From positions 251,368 through 315,367 of the forward strand of contig MVBO01000008.1 in NCBI GenBank assembly GCA_002261195.1: a stretch of 64,000 nucleotides of DNA. The letters run 5' to 3'. Below the pieces are notes generated by a model. It was not told the DNA's origin. It searched no databases and worked only from the letters and a program-made list of their open reading frames with translations. This document shows, piece after piece, positions 46,775 to 62,076 of this stretch (within the stretch, counting starts at the first letter, position 1; every line of letters starts with the position of its first letter). The position numbers and the translations under genes are program-made. Source of the stretch: Bifiguratus adelaidae (taxonomy: Eukaryota; Mucoromycota; Endogonomycetes; Endogonales).

Positions 46775-47234
46775 AATGTGTCTAGTGTAGTCCTTGCACC
46801 ATTGCCAACCATCAATTTGTGCCAGTCATTTTCGCGTCCATTGTTAAAAGGTGAGAAAGGATGGATGACGTCGGCTATTTACATCTGCGCCGGGTCTATG
46901 CGCATGCTAAGATGTGTCGCAAGCTCTGTCTCTCTTCTAGTCTCAACATGCATGCCACTGATTGTGAAGGAAAACAACAGGATCACGCAATGACGGATAG
47001 CGGTATCCTGGAGATATACGATGGTCCCATCTAGGCACCTGAAAACTGTCTAGATACTCTCCAAGAGCCTACTCTGATGCTCTTACACGATCCTTGCAAG
47101 CCAATTACATTGCATTGCATATCATCACATCCTCTTTCCTTGCACAAGGTACGAAAGTACGAAATTGGCTGACAAATACTGCATTTTAACCGCGCTTGCT
47201 GTATCGTACACCTTCTCTTTTCTCTCCCGTAGAC
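46775..47234. other. Divergent intergenic region between NUP133 and GGT
   Basis: About 460 bp with no protein-like frame. It contains a single CRE-like half site (TGACGTCG at 46866-46873) and a CT-rich leader (ACCTTCTCTTTTCTCTCC) directly before the GGT start, as expected for a transcription start region. No repeats or RNA genes recognised. Confidence 0.5.
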
Positions 47235-49483
47235 ATGTCGGACCGGAAGCCTTCGTCTGCTTTGGAGCAAGGAGACCTCAATGAGGATAGACGTCGCTTA
47301 CTAGACGGTCAGGATGCTGACGATGAACTTGTCAACTGGTCAAAGCCAAAGCAATCGGCCAGCAAAGGGAGATGGATTGGCTTCGGGGCGGTAGCCGTCC
47401 TTGCCGTGGCAGCGACGCTGGTTTCTTTGCTAGCTTTGAACAAGTTGGGCTATACGGGTAAGTTGAATGCATTTATGCCGTACCATTCCGAGTTCTTACT
47501 CAGCTCTCAGACGAGAAGCCTCCAGACCGATTTGTCTCTCCGCTTATCGTAGCCAAGGAAGGAGCGGTGGCTGCGGATGTCATCGATTGCTCCGAAATTG
47601 GTGTAGACAGTATGTTGTCAAACAGCGTTCAGGAACGATGGCGCCTCTTACTAAAACATTCGCGCAGTTCTCAAGGATGGGGGTAATGCGGTGGACAGCG
47701 CCATAGCTACTGCGATCTGCATTGGTACCATCCAAATGTATTCTGCCGGCATCGGTGGTGGTGGATTTATGCTGATCAGAACCGCCAATGGTACTTATGA
47801 GATGATCGATTTTCGCGAGTCCGCTCCCGCCGCAGCCAATGAAACGATGTTTGTCAAGGATCCTACTCTTGCGCAAACCGGAAGTCTTAGCGTCGGCGTT
47901 CCGTAAGTGCTCTTCCACAATTGTCTTCTTGACTTTGACTTATTTATCCTGCCATTAGTGGTGAAATCCGCGGCTTTCAGGTTGCGCACGAGAGGTAAAT
48001 GTTGTGCTGCACATTCATGCACGCTCAGGATCTGACGATTATTTGAATTACAGACACGGAAAACTGCCATGGAAGCGCTTATTTGAGCCCTCCATCAGAC
48101 TTGCAAGATATGGCTGGCCAGTTGGTGCCGAGCTGGCTCGCCGGTTGTCTGTAAGTCTATCCACAACACGCCTTCTACCGCGGTCTAACACGCTTGTTGC
48201 AGCTACCTATCCTCAAAGAGTGGCTCGAAAGTGATCCAGAATGGAACTATATCTTTGCACCCAACGGCACTGTTCTCAAACAAGGCGACATCTTGAAACG
48301 GGATAATCTTGCCGACACGTTGGAGCTTATTGCCAATGAAGGGCCTGATGCGTTTTACAAGGGTCGCATTGCCGAGGAGTTGATCGAACAAATTCAAGCT
48401 GAAGGTGGTATTTTGACCATGGAGGACTTTGCCTCATATGAGGCTATCATTCGTGAGCCCCTCTATGGCTATTATCATGGCAGAAAGGTGGTCACCGGAG
48501 GTGTTCCGACATCAGGTCATGTCTTGCTAAGTGTACTCAATATTTTGGAACGATACAACTTGCCCTTGGATGCCGCCGCTCATGGACGTTGGAGCGGTCT
48601 TGCCATGCATCGTTACGCTGAAGCGCTCAAATTCGGCTATGCCTTCCGTACGGAGATGGGCGACCCTGGTTTTGTGCACAATGAGGAGAGATTGGAGCAA
48701 ATCATTACAAAGGAATGGGCTGACCTTGTCCGAGCGAACATTACAGACAACCAAACTCACGAGCCCGATTATTATCGTCCCGTATTCGATAATGCCGAAT
48801 CGCATGGAACCACTCACTTGTCTACGCTCGACTCGGATGACATGGCAGTCTCACTTACCTCTACCGTCAATCTGCTTTTTGGAGCCAGGATGATGAATCG
48901 TAAGAATGGCGTCATCTTGAACGACGAGATGGATGATTTCTCTATACCCGGCATTCCCAATGCCTTTGAACTTCCCCCGAGCGAGTTCAACTATGTTGCA
49001 CCCCGAAAGCGACCCCTATCCTCCAGTGTACCCACCATCATTGAACGCGATGGCAAGTTTGAGATGGTTCTAGGGGCCAGTGGGGGTTCGCGTATCATAA
49101 CGGCTACGCTAGCGGTAAGTCAAGCATTCTTTATGGTGTAACGTGAATGCTAATATGCTTGAGCAGGCGATTCTCAATACGCTTGACTACGGCATGAACA
49201 TTCTTGAAGCCATTGATGCTCCCAGGCTGCACCATCAACTGATTCCAAATGTGGCACAGTTCGAATCTGGCATTGACCCAGCGCTTGTGGTTGCACTGGA
49301 AAGTCGTGGTCATAATGTAAGTGTGCCGAAACGCCATTTTGCCGCATACTTATACCGATCTAGGTCACGGTATTTGACATCAACCGTGGTGTTTCCGAGG
49401 TTCAAGCTGTGCTGCGTATGAGCAATGGAACTATCAATGCTGCTTCGGACTGGAGAAAGCACGGTGTCGCCGCTGGCTATTAG
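47235..49483 (+). CDS. Gamma-glutamyltransferase (glutathione hydrolase)
   Basis: Hydrolyses glutathione or transfers its gamma-glutamyl group; fungal forms sit in the vacuolar or plasma membrane. Start ATG 47235 (MSDRKPSSALEQGDLNEDRR). A cytosolic head of about 45 residues precedes a type II anchor (WIGFGAVAVLAVAATLVSLL). The ectodomain has GGNAVDSAIATAICIG, GIGGGGFMLIRT, FRESAPAAANETMF and VGVPGEIRGF. The autoprocessing threonine lies in HGTTHLSTLDSDDMAVS, which becomes the N-terminal nucleophile of the small subunit. Later come GVILNDEMDDFSIPG, RKRPLSSSVPTII and GASGGSRIITATLA. Two more introns lead to VTVFDINRGVSEVQAV and the end GVAAGY. All key motifs are intact. Confidence 0.94.
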
Positions 49484-49601
49484 AATTTAGATTATCTCAT
49501 GTAACATAGAATTTATTGTAGTCTATTCTATCGCGTGTATGCTATAGTACAATTCGGATGAAGTGGAACAGTGTACATGCAGAGAAATGCGGTGCACCAT
49601 G

Positions 49602-50133
49602 CTATGGTTGTGGATTGAAGGGTGTAAATTGAGGTGGTGATCTACCAAAAGTTATCAGCAAATACGCGCAATGCATTCTTGGGACGTGCCACTTACTTGC
49701 GCAGAGTCCACACGTCCTCAGAGTTCTTGTCAGCGTAGAATCGTTCCAACTTTTCTGCTTCTCGCTCCTCTTTCAGTTTCTGTGTATAGAAGTCAGCCAC
49801 TTGCATGCATCTCTCGCAGGATAAGACTCACCTCGGCTTTTGCTCGTGCCATCGTCTTTAGCTTTAGGCAAAACTTGAAGTCATCTGTACGTTCCGAGCA
49901 ATCTTTTTTTGTACCATAGCGGTAGTAATGTGTCGCCTGAGATCCCAAAGCTACCGTCAACAAGTCCTATTAACCTCAAGTCCAACATGTCACATACATT
50001 GGAACTTACCGTAGCATGACCATAGGCGATCAAATGCCTGAGACAAGTCACATATAGACGTTGTATCGTGCTCTTTCTCGTCGACTTGTTGTAGTTGTTT
50101 CAGAAACTCTTCTTCACCGGGATCGCGGCTCAT
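49602..50133 (-). CDS. DUF3128 / Emi1-like protein
   Basis: Small protein of the DUF3128 group, to which yeast Emi1 belongs. Start ATG 50133 (MSRDPGEEEFLKQLQQVDEK). Exons join as AFDRLWSCYALGSQATHYYR, then YGTKKDCSERTDDFKFCLKL, giving the family's four-Cys pattern (C...YYRYG..xDC...DFxxC). A third exon reads KLKEEREAEKLERFYADKNS, EDVWTLRK. It can stop at 49693-49695, or splice at GTAAGT there to a last exon giving SPPQFTPFNPQP, stop 49602-49604. The second choice uses a perfect donor and is preferred. Yeast Emi1 is needed for early meiotic gene induction, but the molecular role is not established. Confidence 0.75.
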
Positions 50134-50532
50134 GGTTGTTGGACGGCAGAGACTGAAAATTTCCTGTTGCGTTTATTAGGAAACGATGTCGGCTAGGAAC
50201 AATGGACAATGAGATCTTCAGAGGCATTGAATCTTTGAGAGCATAAAGTAAGGTATCAGGGCTACTTGCTTTTGCGACATATATCAGAGATTCACGGTAG
50301 TGTAGGGTTGAATGATGTTTGTGGGCCAAATGCAAGATGGCAACAATCAGCCCATTCTGCACAGATCACATCAGATAAGGGATGTAAATTGCTAAAGCAA
50401 ATTTAGGCATCAATTGAAAACACAATTGACTCTTGTATAATGGCTAGAGGTCGCCAAAAAGCGAAAGCTGTTAAAGGGTCAGATTAGTAGAGTCTACATT
50501 ATATTTATGCACAAGAAGAATTTTTTAACCAA
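50134..50532. other. Intergenic region before tRNA-Val
   Basis: About 400 bp, AT-rich towards the right. One 80-codon shadow frame on the minus strand has no credible composition or ATG context. It serves as 5' flank of the DUF3128 gene and of the tRNA; nothing else recognised. Confidence 0.5.
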
Positions 50533-50605
50533 GCTTCCGTGGTGTAGTGGCTATCACGTGTGCTTCACACGCACAAGGTCTCCAGTTCGATCCTGGACGG
50601 AAGCA
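50533..50605 (+). tRNA. tRNA-Val (anticodon CAC)
   Basis: A 73-nt cloverleaf without intron. The acceptor stem GCTTCCG pairs with CGGAAGC (50598-50604), with discriminator A at 50605. The D arm holds the Pol III A box (TGGTGTAGTGG). The anticodon stem TGTGC/GCACA encloses loop TTCACAC, so the anticodon is CAC, reading GUG valine. The T arm TCCAG-TTCGATC-CTGGA holds the B box. CCA is not encoded, as expected in a eukaryote. Confidence 0.95.
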
Positions 50606-50617
50606 TTCATTTAAACC

Positions 50618-50623
50618 TTTTTT
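50618..50623 (+). terminator. Pol III terminator of tRNA-Val
   Basis: A run of six T on the sense strand, 12 nt after the tRNA end, the usual RNA polymerase III stop signal. Confidence 0.8.
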
Positions 50624-50838
50624 CCTGGGAGCACCAACTCATGGCAGTTGTCAGTCTCACATTTTTGACCGGCACATTGGCGTGCCCACTGCTACACCAT
50701 TGCCAAGCAATGGCTTCTGGAAAGGCCGTTACAAGCAATCGTTTGGAATGAGTTCACGGTTATCGCAGGGCAAAGCTGCTTCCATTGGAACAGCGCACGG
50801 TCGAGGCCCGAGACAATTATATATTGGCACTCCACTCA

Positions 50839-52155
50839 TCATTCTAGACTTCTAAACCGATCCCTAGCCTTCTGCCGAACCCTCTCCCTCCAATCGTCCG
50901 AAAGTTCTTCCTCCTTTTTCCCAATAGACCCTGCTGACCCTGTCCCTATTCCACCGCGCCCTATATTTCCGGTAGCATGCAAAGGCTCCAATAAGCGATC
51001 GTCCTGATCGCCAAAATGCGAGGTCCCCAAGGCTTCGCCATGTTTCCATCCCATTTTGGAGAGCATCTTTGCGCCTTTGTTCGACGTATCAAGGCTGGAT
51101 GTAGCAGGAGCAGCAGGAGAAGGTGAATGTGATGGGCGAGGGGTTCGATAGTTTTGCTGCTGCGATGGTGATGAATCTGACTCGGTGGCTTTGTATGGCC
51201 TTTCCCATCGCCGAAGTTTGGCGCGGTCCACATAGCGTGGTTGGTCTATCTTATCTGATGGCGTTGCTTCGGCATTGGCCGTCGCGGCTGCAGGAGGTGA
51301 CGATCGGCGCTTTCTGGGTCTATTTTCATCATTGACTGCGTATTTGCGCTTGAGGCGGTTGAGTTCGTCCCTTCTCTCACGGTCTAGAGCTGCGCGTTTC
51401 TCTTTGCTGTTTTGAAATCCGCGTTCCGAGACGGAGCCTGCTTTCTCCGTATCATCCTCCTTGCTTTCTACTCGTTTGGATGGTATTTGACCATCGTCCA
51501 AACTGATCAGGTTATCCTGCTTTACTTGGCATGCCTCGCACGGGAATCCCGATTCATGCAAATGGACGACAAAGACCGTCGTCCCTACGGTCAACTCATC
51601 CATATGGTGCAATTCACGCGGGCTGCTGCTTGTTTTGGTTTCAGACAGTCGATCACCGTTCAGAAAGGTGCCATTCTGTGAGCCAACATCCGTGATCTGG
51701 TAGGCTGCTCTGGAGGCCGAGGCAAATGGCATATTGGGCCTCTGCTCTGACTCGACGAGGCCGTAAAACACTTGACAATGGAACTTGCTCGTCTCCATTT
51801 CCGCTAGCCTTAGCCGGTAACCACCTGCTGCTCTATCGCGTCCTATCGTCAAACCATTCTCGTCCACCATGACCAAGGATCCTTCCGCCAAAAGGTTTGA
51901 AGATTTCGTCACGAGCCGGAGAGAAAGGTAGGTCGTAGGAGGTCGTTGCGGGCGCTGGTATCGGCGATCCGATTCTTGGCGAGGGGCTGGCTCACGCCAG
52001 ACGACATTGACATAGGTGGAAGTTCGCGAATCGAATCGAGACACTGTTCCATTCGACACGTCGAACCAAAGGTCATGAACTGGGTGATGATAGTACATTG
52101 GGTCCGCTGAAGGATGAAAACCGCGGGGTATATGGTATCCCTGTCCTCGTTCCAT
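50839..52155 (-). CDS. FHA and G-patch domain protein (AGGF1-like)
   Basis: Single exon of 438 residues from ATG 52155. Domain order follows the AGGF1-type family: a short aromatic OCRE-like motif (YHHPVHDLWFDVSNG), then an FHA domain at about residues 85-205 (GLTIGRD, KFHCQVFYG, ITDVGSQNGTFLNGDRL) with the phosphothreonine-binding Arg, Ser/His and Asn positions in place. A Lys/Arg-rich disordered region with KKRSS-like nuclear signals follows. A G-patch (AKMLSKMGWKHGEALG, then GNIGRGGIGTG) comes near the end. G-patches bind and activate DEAH helicases, so a role in RNA processing is likely. It is divergent from UBA4 with 68 bp between start codons. Confidence 0.88.
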   Translation of the reverse strand: MERGQGYHIPRGFHPSADPMYYHHPVHDLWFDVSNGTVSRFDSRTSTYVNVVWREPAPRQESDRRYQRPQRPPTTYLSLRLVTKSSNLLAEGSLVMVDENGLTIGRDRAAGGYRLRLAEMETSKFHCQVFYGLVESEQRPNMPFASASRAAYQITDVGSQNGTFLNGDRLSETKTSSSPRELHHMDELTVGTTVFVVHLHESGFPCEACQVKQDNLISLDDGQIPSKRVESKEDDTEKAGSVSERGFQNSKEKRAALDRERRDELNRLKRKYAVNDENRPRKRRSSPPAAATANAEATPSDKIDQPRYVDRAKLRRWERPYKATESDSSPSQQQNYRTPRPSHSPSPAAPATSSLDTSNKGAKMLSKMGWKHGEALGTSHFGDQDDRLLEPLHATGNIGRGGIGTGSAGSIGKKEEELSDDWRERVRQKARDRFRSLE

Positions 52156-52223
52156 AATGGTTCATTGCTTGATGTCTCTTTGAATTGACAAGCAATAAAG
52201 GTTCTTCGTCTCTCTTGTAGATT

Positions 52224-54057
52224 ATGGACACGGCGGCATTGCTGGAAGAGAATGAACAGTTGAAGAGGCGCATAAGGGAACTTGAAGGCATTCAACAGCA
52301 TCCGGACATATCGAACCATGACCAGAACATAGCCCCTCCACCACTGTCGGTGCCCAAGCTTAGCAATGGAGAGATTCTACGGTATGGACGGCAGCTTATC
52401 CTACCCAACTTTGGGCCTAAAGGTAGGTGACCTCTGCGTGGATCGTCTTAAGGCAGTGTCATAACGGCCTTCCTAACCACAGGACAACTCAAATTGAGAA
52501 ACGCGTCCATTTTGATCGCTGGTGCGGGAGGATTGGGTTCACCTGCCGCCTTGTATCTCGGTGCGAGCGGTCTCGGACGACTGGGAATCATTGATCACGA
52601 CACTGTCGATACATCCAATTTGCATCGGCAAGTCATTCATACCGAGGATCGAGTGGGAGTCAATAAGGCAGAATCTGCGAAGATGGCGATCAAGCAGTAA
52701 GTTTCTGCTTACGGACATGTGTTTGGATCGTCACCCATGCTCATGATACGCAAGGATCAATTCTCTGTGTGAAGTCGTCGCCTACGATCTTTTATTGGAT
52801 AGCTCGAACGCGCTCAATATCATCCGCAAGTATGGTTCTGCCAATCCATTTTCAATTTTTGCTGTAATTGACATCCTCGCTTCAGCTACGATGTTGTTAT
52901 TGATGCTACAGATAATGCTGCGACGCGATATTTGCTGAACGATGCATGCGTTCTTGCTGGCAAGCCGCTGGTTTCTGGTTCCGCTCTACGACTGGATGGT
53001 CAGGTATAAATCAGAGCCATATTAAAAAGTAGCCTGTCAACGATTAACCGCTTGCAGCTCACCATCTACAATTACCGCGGTGGTCCATGTTATCGCTGCT
53101 TGTATCCCACACCTCCTCCTCCGGAAACTGTGACCAATTGCGCGGATGGAGGGGTGTTAGGCATCGGTAGGTTCCTCGATTCGTCTCCATTGTGCAAGAT
53201 GGATACTAATGTATGAAAAGTGCCTGGCATCATCGGTTGCTTGGAAGCCTTAGAAGCCATCAAGATTATCACTGAAAAGTATACAGGCAAGTAGTTGTTT
53301 TGGTGGTTGCCCGAATGCATGTTAACAGGCTCCATCTAGATCCCTTTGTTCCGATCATGCTGTTATTTTCTGCTTTCCAAACTACCATGTTCAGATCAAT
53401 CAAATTGCGACCGAAGAAAGCTGACTGCGCAGTTTGTGGATCGGCACCAACTATTCAACAGCTGATCGACTATGTGCAGTTTTGTGGAGCAGGCGCATTG
53501 GATAAGGTATGGCTGTGAAAAGAGGCCTGGAATTCCCATAAGTGATTCGACGACCTTGTATGCTAGTCTCCCGATCTTGCGGTTCTTGATGCTGCCGAGA
53601 GAATCAGTGTCAAGGCAAGCAAAAAGTCGCCGATTCCTGCTCAATCCTAATGATGCCCATCTGCAGATGTTGGACACATTGCGCAAGCAAGGCAATGTTC
53701 CGTTAATCCTCGATGTACGAGAGCCTGTGCAGTATGAGATCTGCGCACTGCCTAATACTCTCAATATCCCGTTGCGCGAATTGCGTGAACGCATCGAGGA
53801 CGTAAAAACGGCAATGGCAACAATCAAAGCAGGTGAAGGTAAGTCGAGAGGGATCCGAGTATCCATATTTTATCCCGACCTTAAATACAAGCATTTACAA
53901 ATATTTACATATAGTCATTACCATCTGCCGTTTTGGCAACGATTCACAATTGGCTGTGGGTATCCTACGGGAACAGGGCATCAAGGCAACCAAGGACGTG
54001 ATTGGCGGTCTTTATCGCTGGAGCAAGGAAATTGATGGGGACTTCCCCATCTACTAA
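52224..54057 (+). CDS. UBA4: Adenylyltransferase/sulfurtransferase Uba4 (MOCS3)
   Basis: E1-like enzyme that adenylates and thiolates Urm1 for tRNA 2-thiolation and protein urmylation. Start ATG 52224 ([20 protein letters not shown]) with the usual N-terminal coil. The ThiF domain shows [16 protein letters not shown], the ATP loop [27 protein letters not shown] and [20 protein letters not shown], supplying zinc Cys and the E1 Cys; the second CxxC is CAVCG. The C-terminal rhodanese domain reads [33 protein letters not shown], then the active loop [11 protein letters not shown] with its persulfide Cys, and ends [17 protein letters not shown], the family ending. About nine introns. Its stop is only 6 bp from the predicted convergent AIG1-type stop. 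Confidence 0.93.
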
Positions 54058-54063
54058 AACGGC

Positions 54064-55163
54064 CTACATCACCGCGCAACTGTTTGCGATTGCTGGGATG
54101 ACGACATTGGCCGCTTTCTGCAAGGACGGTCAGTCAACTTTGAACAATCGCCTTAACCGTCGCTTACCTTGACAGATCGGATGATGAAATTCCTCCGTTC
54201 CAAGCCTTGGTAAGACAGCACGTTCTGAAAGAATGTGCACGTAAACTTGCGGCCACCATTCTTCCTTTCTCTGGCGGCGACGGTATCGTAGAGATACCCA
54301 AAGCACTCAGCCGCATAGTCATTATTACGTGTGTTGATGTTGGATACAAACACCAGCGGCAATTCAGCTTGTGGTGGAATATTAAAACCGTCCAATTGCC
54401 TCAAAACTGCTGCAAATCCATCCTCCGGATCCAACAGTCTATGGAAAGAATCAAGGTCGCGATGGTGAGATGCGCATGTGCCATTAACCGCGTGTACTTA
54501 CTCCTCAATGTCAACATTGAGCTGAGGAACCAAGTGCTCATCCACATGGGTGAATACAAAGACCGCATACTTCCAAAAGGGTGGTCCAAGCAGTTCTTCA
54601 AACAATCTGAGCATGTTTTGGGTATAGGAATCCAATTTGGTCTCGCGCACCTACAAAGCCCTGTCAGCCCTCTTTCTCTATGCTCCTTGTCTAGCCACCT
54701 ACATGAATGACAATCAGAAAGGCGGATACACCATGCGACAAGGACGTAAAGAACTGAGCGATGTTGTCCGCGTTATCTCGATCACGTAGATTGGCATCGC
54801 ACATTCCCGGAGTATCAATGATGTGCACGTTTCTGCCTACAGGCGGTAGTCTCCACGCCTTGGTGAGGTGAGCAATGGTTTTGGTGACGGGCTAGAGAGT
54901 AGCTTTTAGTGGGCCAGTTAGGGAGGGAGAGAGAGAGAGAACAATAGGGGGTTTACCTCGGGCGACTTTCCGGTAGCAAACATGCATTCCTGAAGAATGG
55001 CATTGAGCAAACTGCTCTTTCCCATGCCCATAGCACCTGCCAAAAGGTCAATGATCAAGCCATTCATCAGGAGAACGCTCTTACCTAGAACCGCAATCAC
55101 CAAGTTCTCGCCATCCCGCGTCCTTAGGGGAGGATTGTACACGGCATGGTTATACTTTGGCAT
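54064..55163 (-). CDS. AIG1/GIMAP-type GTPase
   Basis: Small P-loop GTPase of the TRAFAC AIG1-like group. Start ATG 55163 (MPKYNHAVYNPPLRTRDGEN). Splicing the first intron builds the P-loop LVIAVLGAMGMGKSSLLNAI. Exon 3 supplies PVTKTIAHLTKAW (switch I Thr), HIIDTPGMCDANLRDRDN (G3 DxxG) and LSHGVSAFLIVIH. After another intron come RETKLDSYTQNMLRLFEELL and WKYAVFVFTHVDE, where FTHVDE stands for the G4 T/NKxD, with His at the second position as in AIG1 proteins. The C-terminus is LERRNFIIRSVK, then either a stop at 54153 or, via GTAAGC and TTGCAG, a last exon ending IANSCAVM (stop 54064-54066). Fungal function unknown. Intron 2 holds a long GA/CT tract. Confidence 0.8.
54919..54941. repeat. GA/CT simple repeat in an intron of the AIG1-type gene
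   Basis: TAGGGAGGGAGAGAGAGAGAGA on the plus strand, hence a long pyrimidine tract (CT repeats) in the transcribed sense of the gene. It lies soon after the GTAAAC donor rather than next to the acceptor. Confidence 0.7.
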
Positions 55164-55302
55164 GGCAAGCAGTTTATTGAGTGAAACACGAGCAAAAGGA
55201 AGCGTCTATACAGCTCGTACTCCCTTGCGCAAGGTCACGACCGAGCGTTGGCTCATACGGGTGTTACACAAGCATCAGCCTCGCCCGCGCCACATTGGAA
55301 GG

Positions 55303-56225
55303 TCAAGAACCCAACCGTCTCGATTTGCCTGTAAAGACACCGCTCGTCTTTGGCGGCTCTCGAGCATGACGCGGTGCTGTCATGTGGACACCACTTGCAC
55401 TAAAGCCTCCTCGAGTGACGCCTTGATTGGGCAAACTCCGCGTTAGAAAGGAAGGTGTCGAGAGCAATCTGGGTCCGCCGGAGGCTGGGTAGACATCGGT
55501 CAAGAAATAGTAGGCATGGGCAGTGACGATACCGAGGACATTCCTTCCCATGCTGCCCATCAGCAATAGGTCATAGGCAGTGAGAACAAAGGGCAGGTAC
55601 AAGGCCTAGACCTCAAAATATCAATGGTTGAGAGGATACGGACAAGCGCAAAGCCTCACCTTGAAGCGTAATCCAAACATAAAGGTCACTGTGACATCTC
55701 GGTTACGCTGTGCCCATAGATACACCAAAGACATGATCAATGCATCCGACAGAATGACAAAGGTGAACCACCAGCCAAAAAACTATTCATTGCATGCGTC
55801 AGTAGGCATGTGGAGAGCTAGGCAACTCACCAGTTGACTGATCATCATGAGCAAGAGGAACCAGACGTAGTCGGCTGTCTTGCCAGCGAATTGTGTTTGC
55901 TCGAGATCGGAAGAATACTTGAAGATGAAATAGAGGTTGAAGGCAGCGCGCAATCCCATGCCACAGTACACAAAGTTGGTCACAAGTCGCCATAGCTAAG
56001 AGACAATGCGTTAGCGCCTATCCAACGACCTGAAGTTCTTTGCTGCTGGCGCCTTTTCCATACCTGTAGACGTTGCACAATGAGTGGAAGGTAAAAGATG
56101 AATGTGTTGGGCGAGATGATGTTCAAGACAGAGAGACCAGTGACAACGACAGCTGATGCAAAGAGCCACCGCGTCACCGGTGGTATCTGGTTGAAAGCAT
56201 CCCGTAAGTCGTTCGAAGCGTTCAT
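55303..56225 (-). CDS. Derlin (Der1-like ER protein)
   Basis: Rhomboid-like pseudoprotease of the ER membrane involved in retrotranslocation during ERAD. Start ATG 56225 (MNASNDLRDAFNQIPPVTRW); the IPPVTR motif is diagnostic. Next come LFASAVVVTGLSVLNIISPN, LIVQRLQ-LWRLVTNFVYCG (the WR motif), FIFKYSSDLEQTQFAGKTAD, YVWFLLLMMISQLV, FFGWWFTFVILSDALIMSLV and YLWAQRNRDVTVTFMFGLRF, then ALYLPFVLTAYDLLLMGS and a GIVTAHAYYFLTDVYP block. The C-tail is basic, and a SHP-box-like segment may be present (GVFTGKSRRLG). Three introns. Start codons of this gene and the BtuF-like gene are 30 bp apart. Confidence 0.93.
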
Positions 56226-56255
56226 GCCTTGTGTGGAGAAGCCCAATTTGGGTCA

Positions 56256-57456
56256 ATGCGTGTCGTCTCGCTGTTGCCTTCTGCTGCTGAAGTGGTATGC
56301 ATTGTGGCCTCGCCTGAGGTGATTGTGGGTCGATCGCATGAAGGTAAGCAACGAGACGAGTCTAGATGCTCTCTTCTTGACCCTTGACGTCTTAGACGAC
56401 TATCCAAGTGCCATTACGCAAGCACCGATTTTGACCAAAGCCAATACCACCTTCACGACCTCAGCCGACGTGAACAAGCAAGTCGACGATGCGCTCGCAC
56501 AAGGCAATGCCCTGTACGATGTCAATGTGGAAGAATTGAAACGACTCGCGCCTGACGTTATCGTCACTCAGGATTTGTGTGAAGTCTGTTCGGTGGATCT
56601 CATGACGGTGCAGCGTATCGTCAAGACCATGTCACCAGGTAAGAAAGCCTTGTTCATGGTCACGGGTGGGCTAATGGTATAAAAAGCTCCTATTGTGGTG
56701 ACATTGGATCCGCAATGTCTCGCTGATGTCTTACAAGATGTTGTGAACGTCGGTAAAGCACTCGGCATGATGTCCGAGGCTGAGGTAGCTCGACAAGGGC
56801 TACAAGATCGCATCGATCGAGCGCGCAAGATTGCTGATGAAGGCTTGGCAGCCCGAGGCGGGCGGCGACCGAATGTTGCCATCCTTGAATGGGTGGATCC
56901 CATCTTTCCGGGAGGTCATTGGTAGGTGAAGGGTCGGCAGTGAACACGTGGGTATTCATAGATCCCTCGTACAGGACACCCGAGATTGTGCATTATTCTG
57001 GAGCGGAGCATACCGTTAACCGAGCCAAAGATCCAGCTTCAGGCGCAGGTCCATCGTAAGCATCCTGAAGCTGAAATGACTATGATCTCACGCTGACTTA
57101 GATTTGCCATTACTGATCAAACGTTCCTCGACTCGGACCCAGAAATCGTCATTATATGCCCGTGCGGTTTAGACATGGAAGCGACACTCAAGGAGCTAGA
57201 TATTGTCAAGGAGAAGCGAGAGTTTAACGGGGAGAGCTGGTGGGAGATTGTGTTACGAAAGGCGCAAAAGGTGTTGGTGGTCGATGGCAACCAGGTAAGG
57301 TGTTTCTTCATGCGCTTGTATCAGCTAATACCTAAAATGCAGATGTTTAATCGACCTGGTCCGCGCTTGGTGGATGCCTTGGAATGGCTGACTGGACTGA
57401 TCAATGACAGACCTGACATTATACCACCCAATTTTCCTTGGAAACAATTGAAATAA
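56256..57456 (+). CDS. BtuF-like cobalamin-binding-fold protein (bacterial-type helical-backbone metal receptor)
   Basis: Homolog of bacterial ABC-transporter periplasmic binding proteins for vitamin B12/iron chelates, found here without signal peptide or transporter genes. Start ATG 56256 (MRVVSLLPSAAEVVCIVASP); splicing joins VGRSHED to DYPSAITQAPILTKA, matching the BtuF SHExDYP block. Then QVDDALAQGNALYDVNVEEL, LKRLAPDVIVTQDLCEVCSV, PIVVTLDPQCLADVLQDVVN and NVAILEWVDPIFPGGHWTPE, HYSGAEHTV, FLDSDPEIVIICPCGLDMEA, and it ends PNFPWKQLK. About five introns, all with fungal-type splice sites, show it is nuclear-encoded and not contamination. The ligand is unknown; B12 use by the host is not shown. 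Confidence 0.8.
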
Positions 57457-57527
57457 TGCCATGTAATGCAACAATGATATGCAAATGTATGATACATGTG
57501 TAGACAAATGCAATGAATTGTCCTCGT

Positions 57528-61997
<4,470 letters not shown>

Positions 61998-62076
61998 TAA
62001 CTAAAGTATTGTAAACTACAGAGGCTTATCAGATTTTTTGCTTTCTGTTCTGTCGATAGTTCGGCTGTGAGGGAGG

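Noticed and set aside
54919-54941. GA repeat as a possible transposon or structural element
   Set aside because: It lies inside an intron with normal splice sites and is a simple dinucleotide repeat with no flanking duplications.
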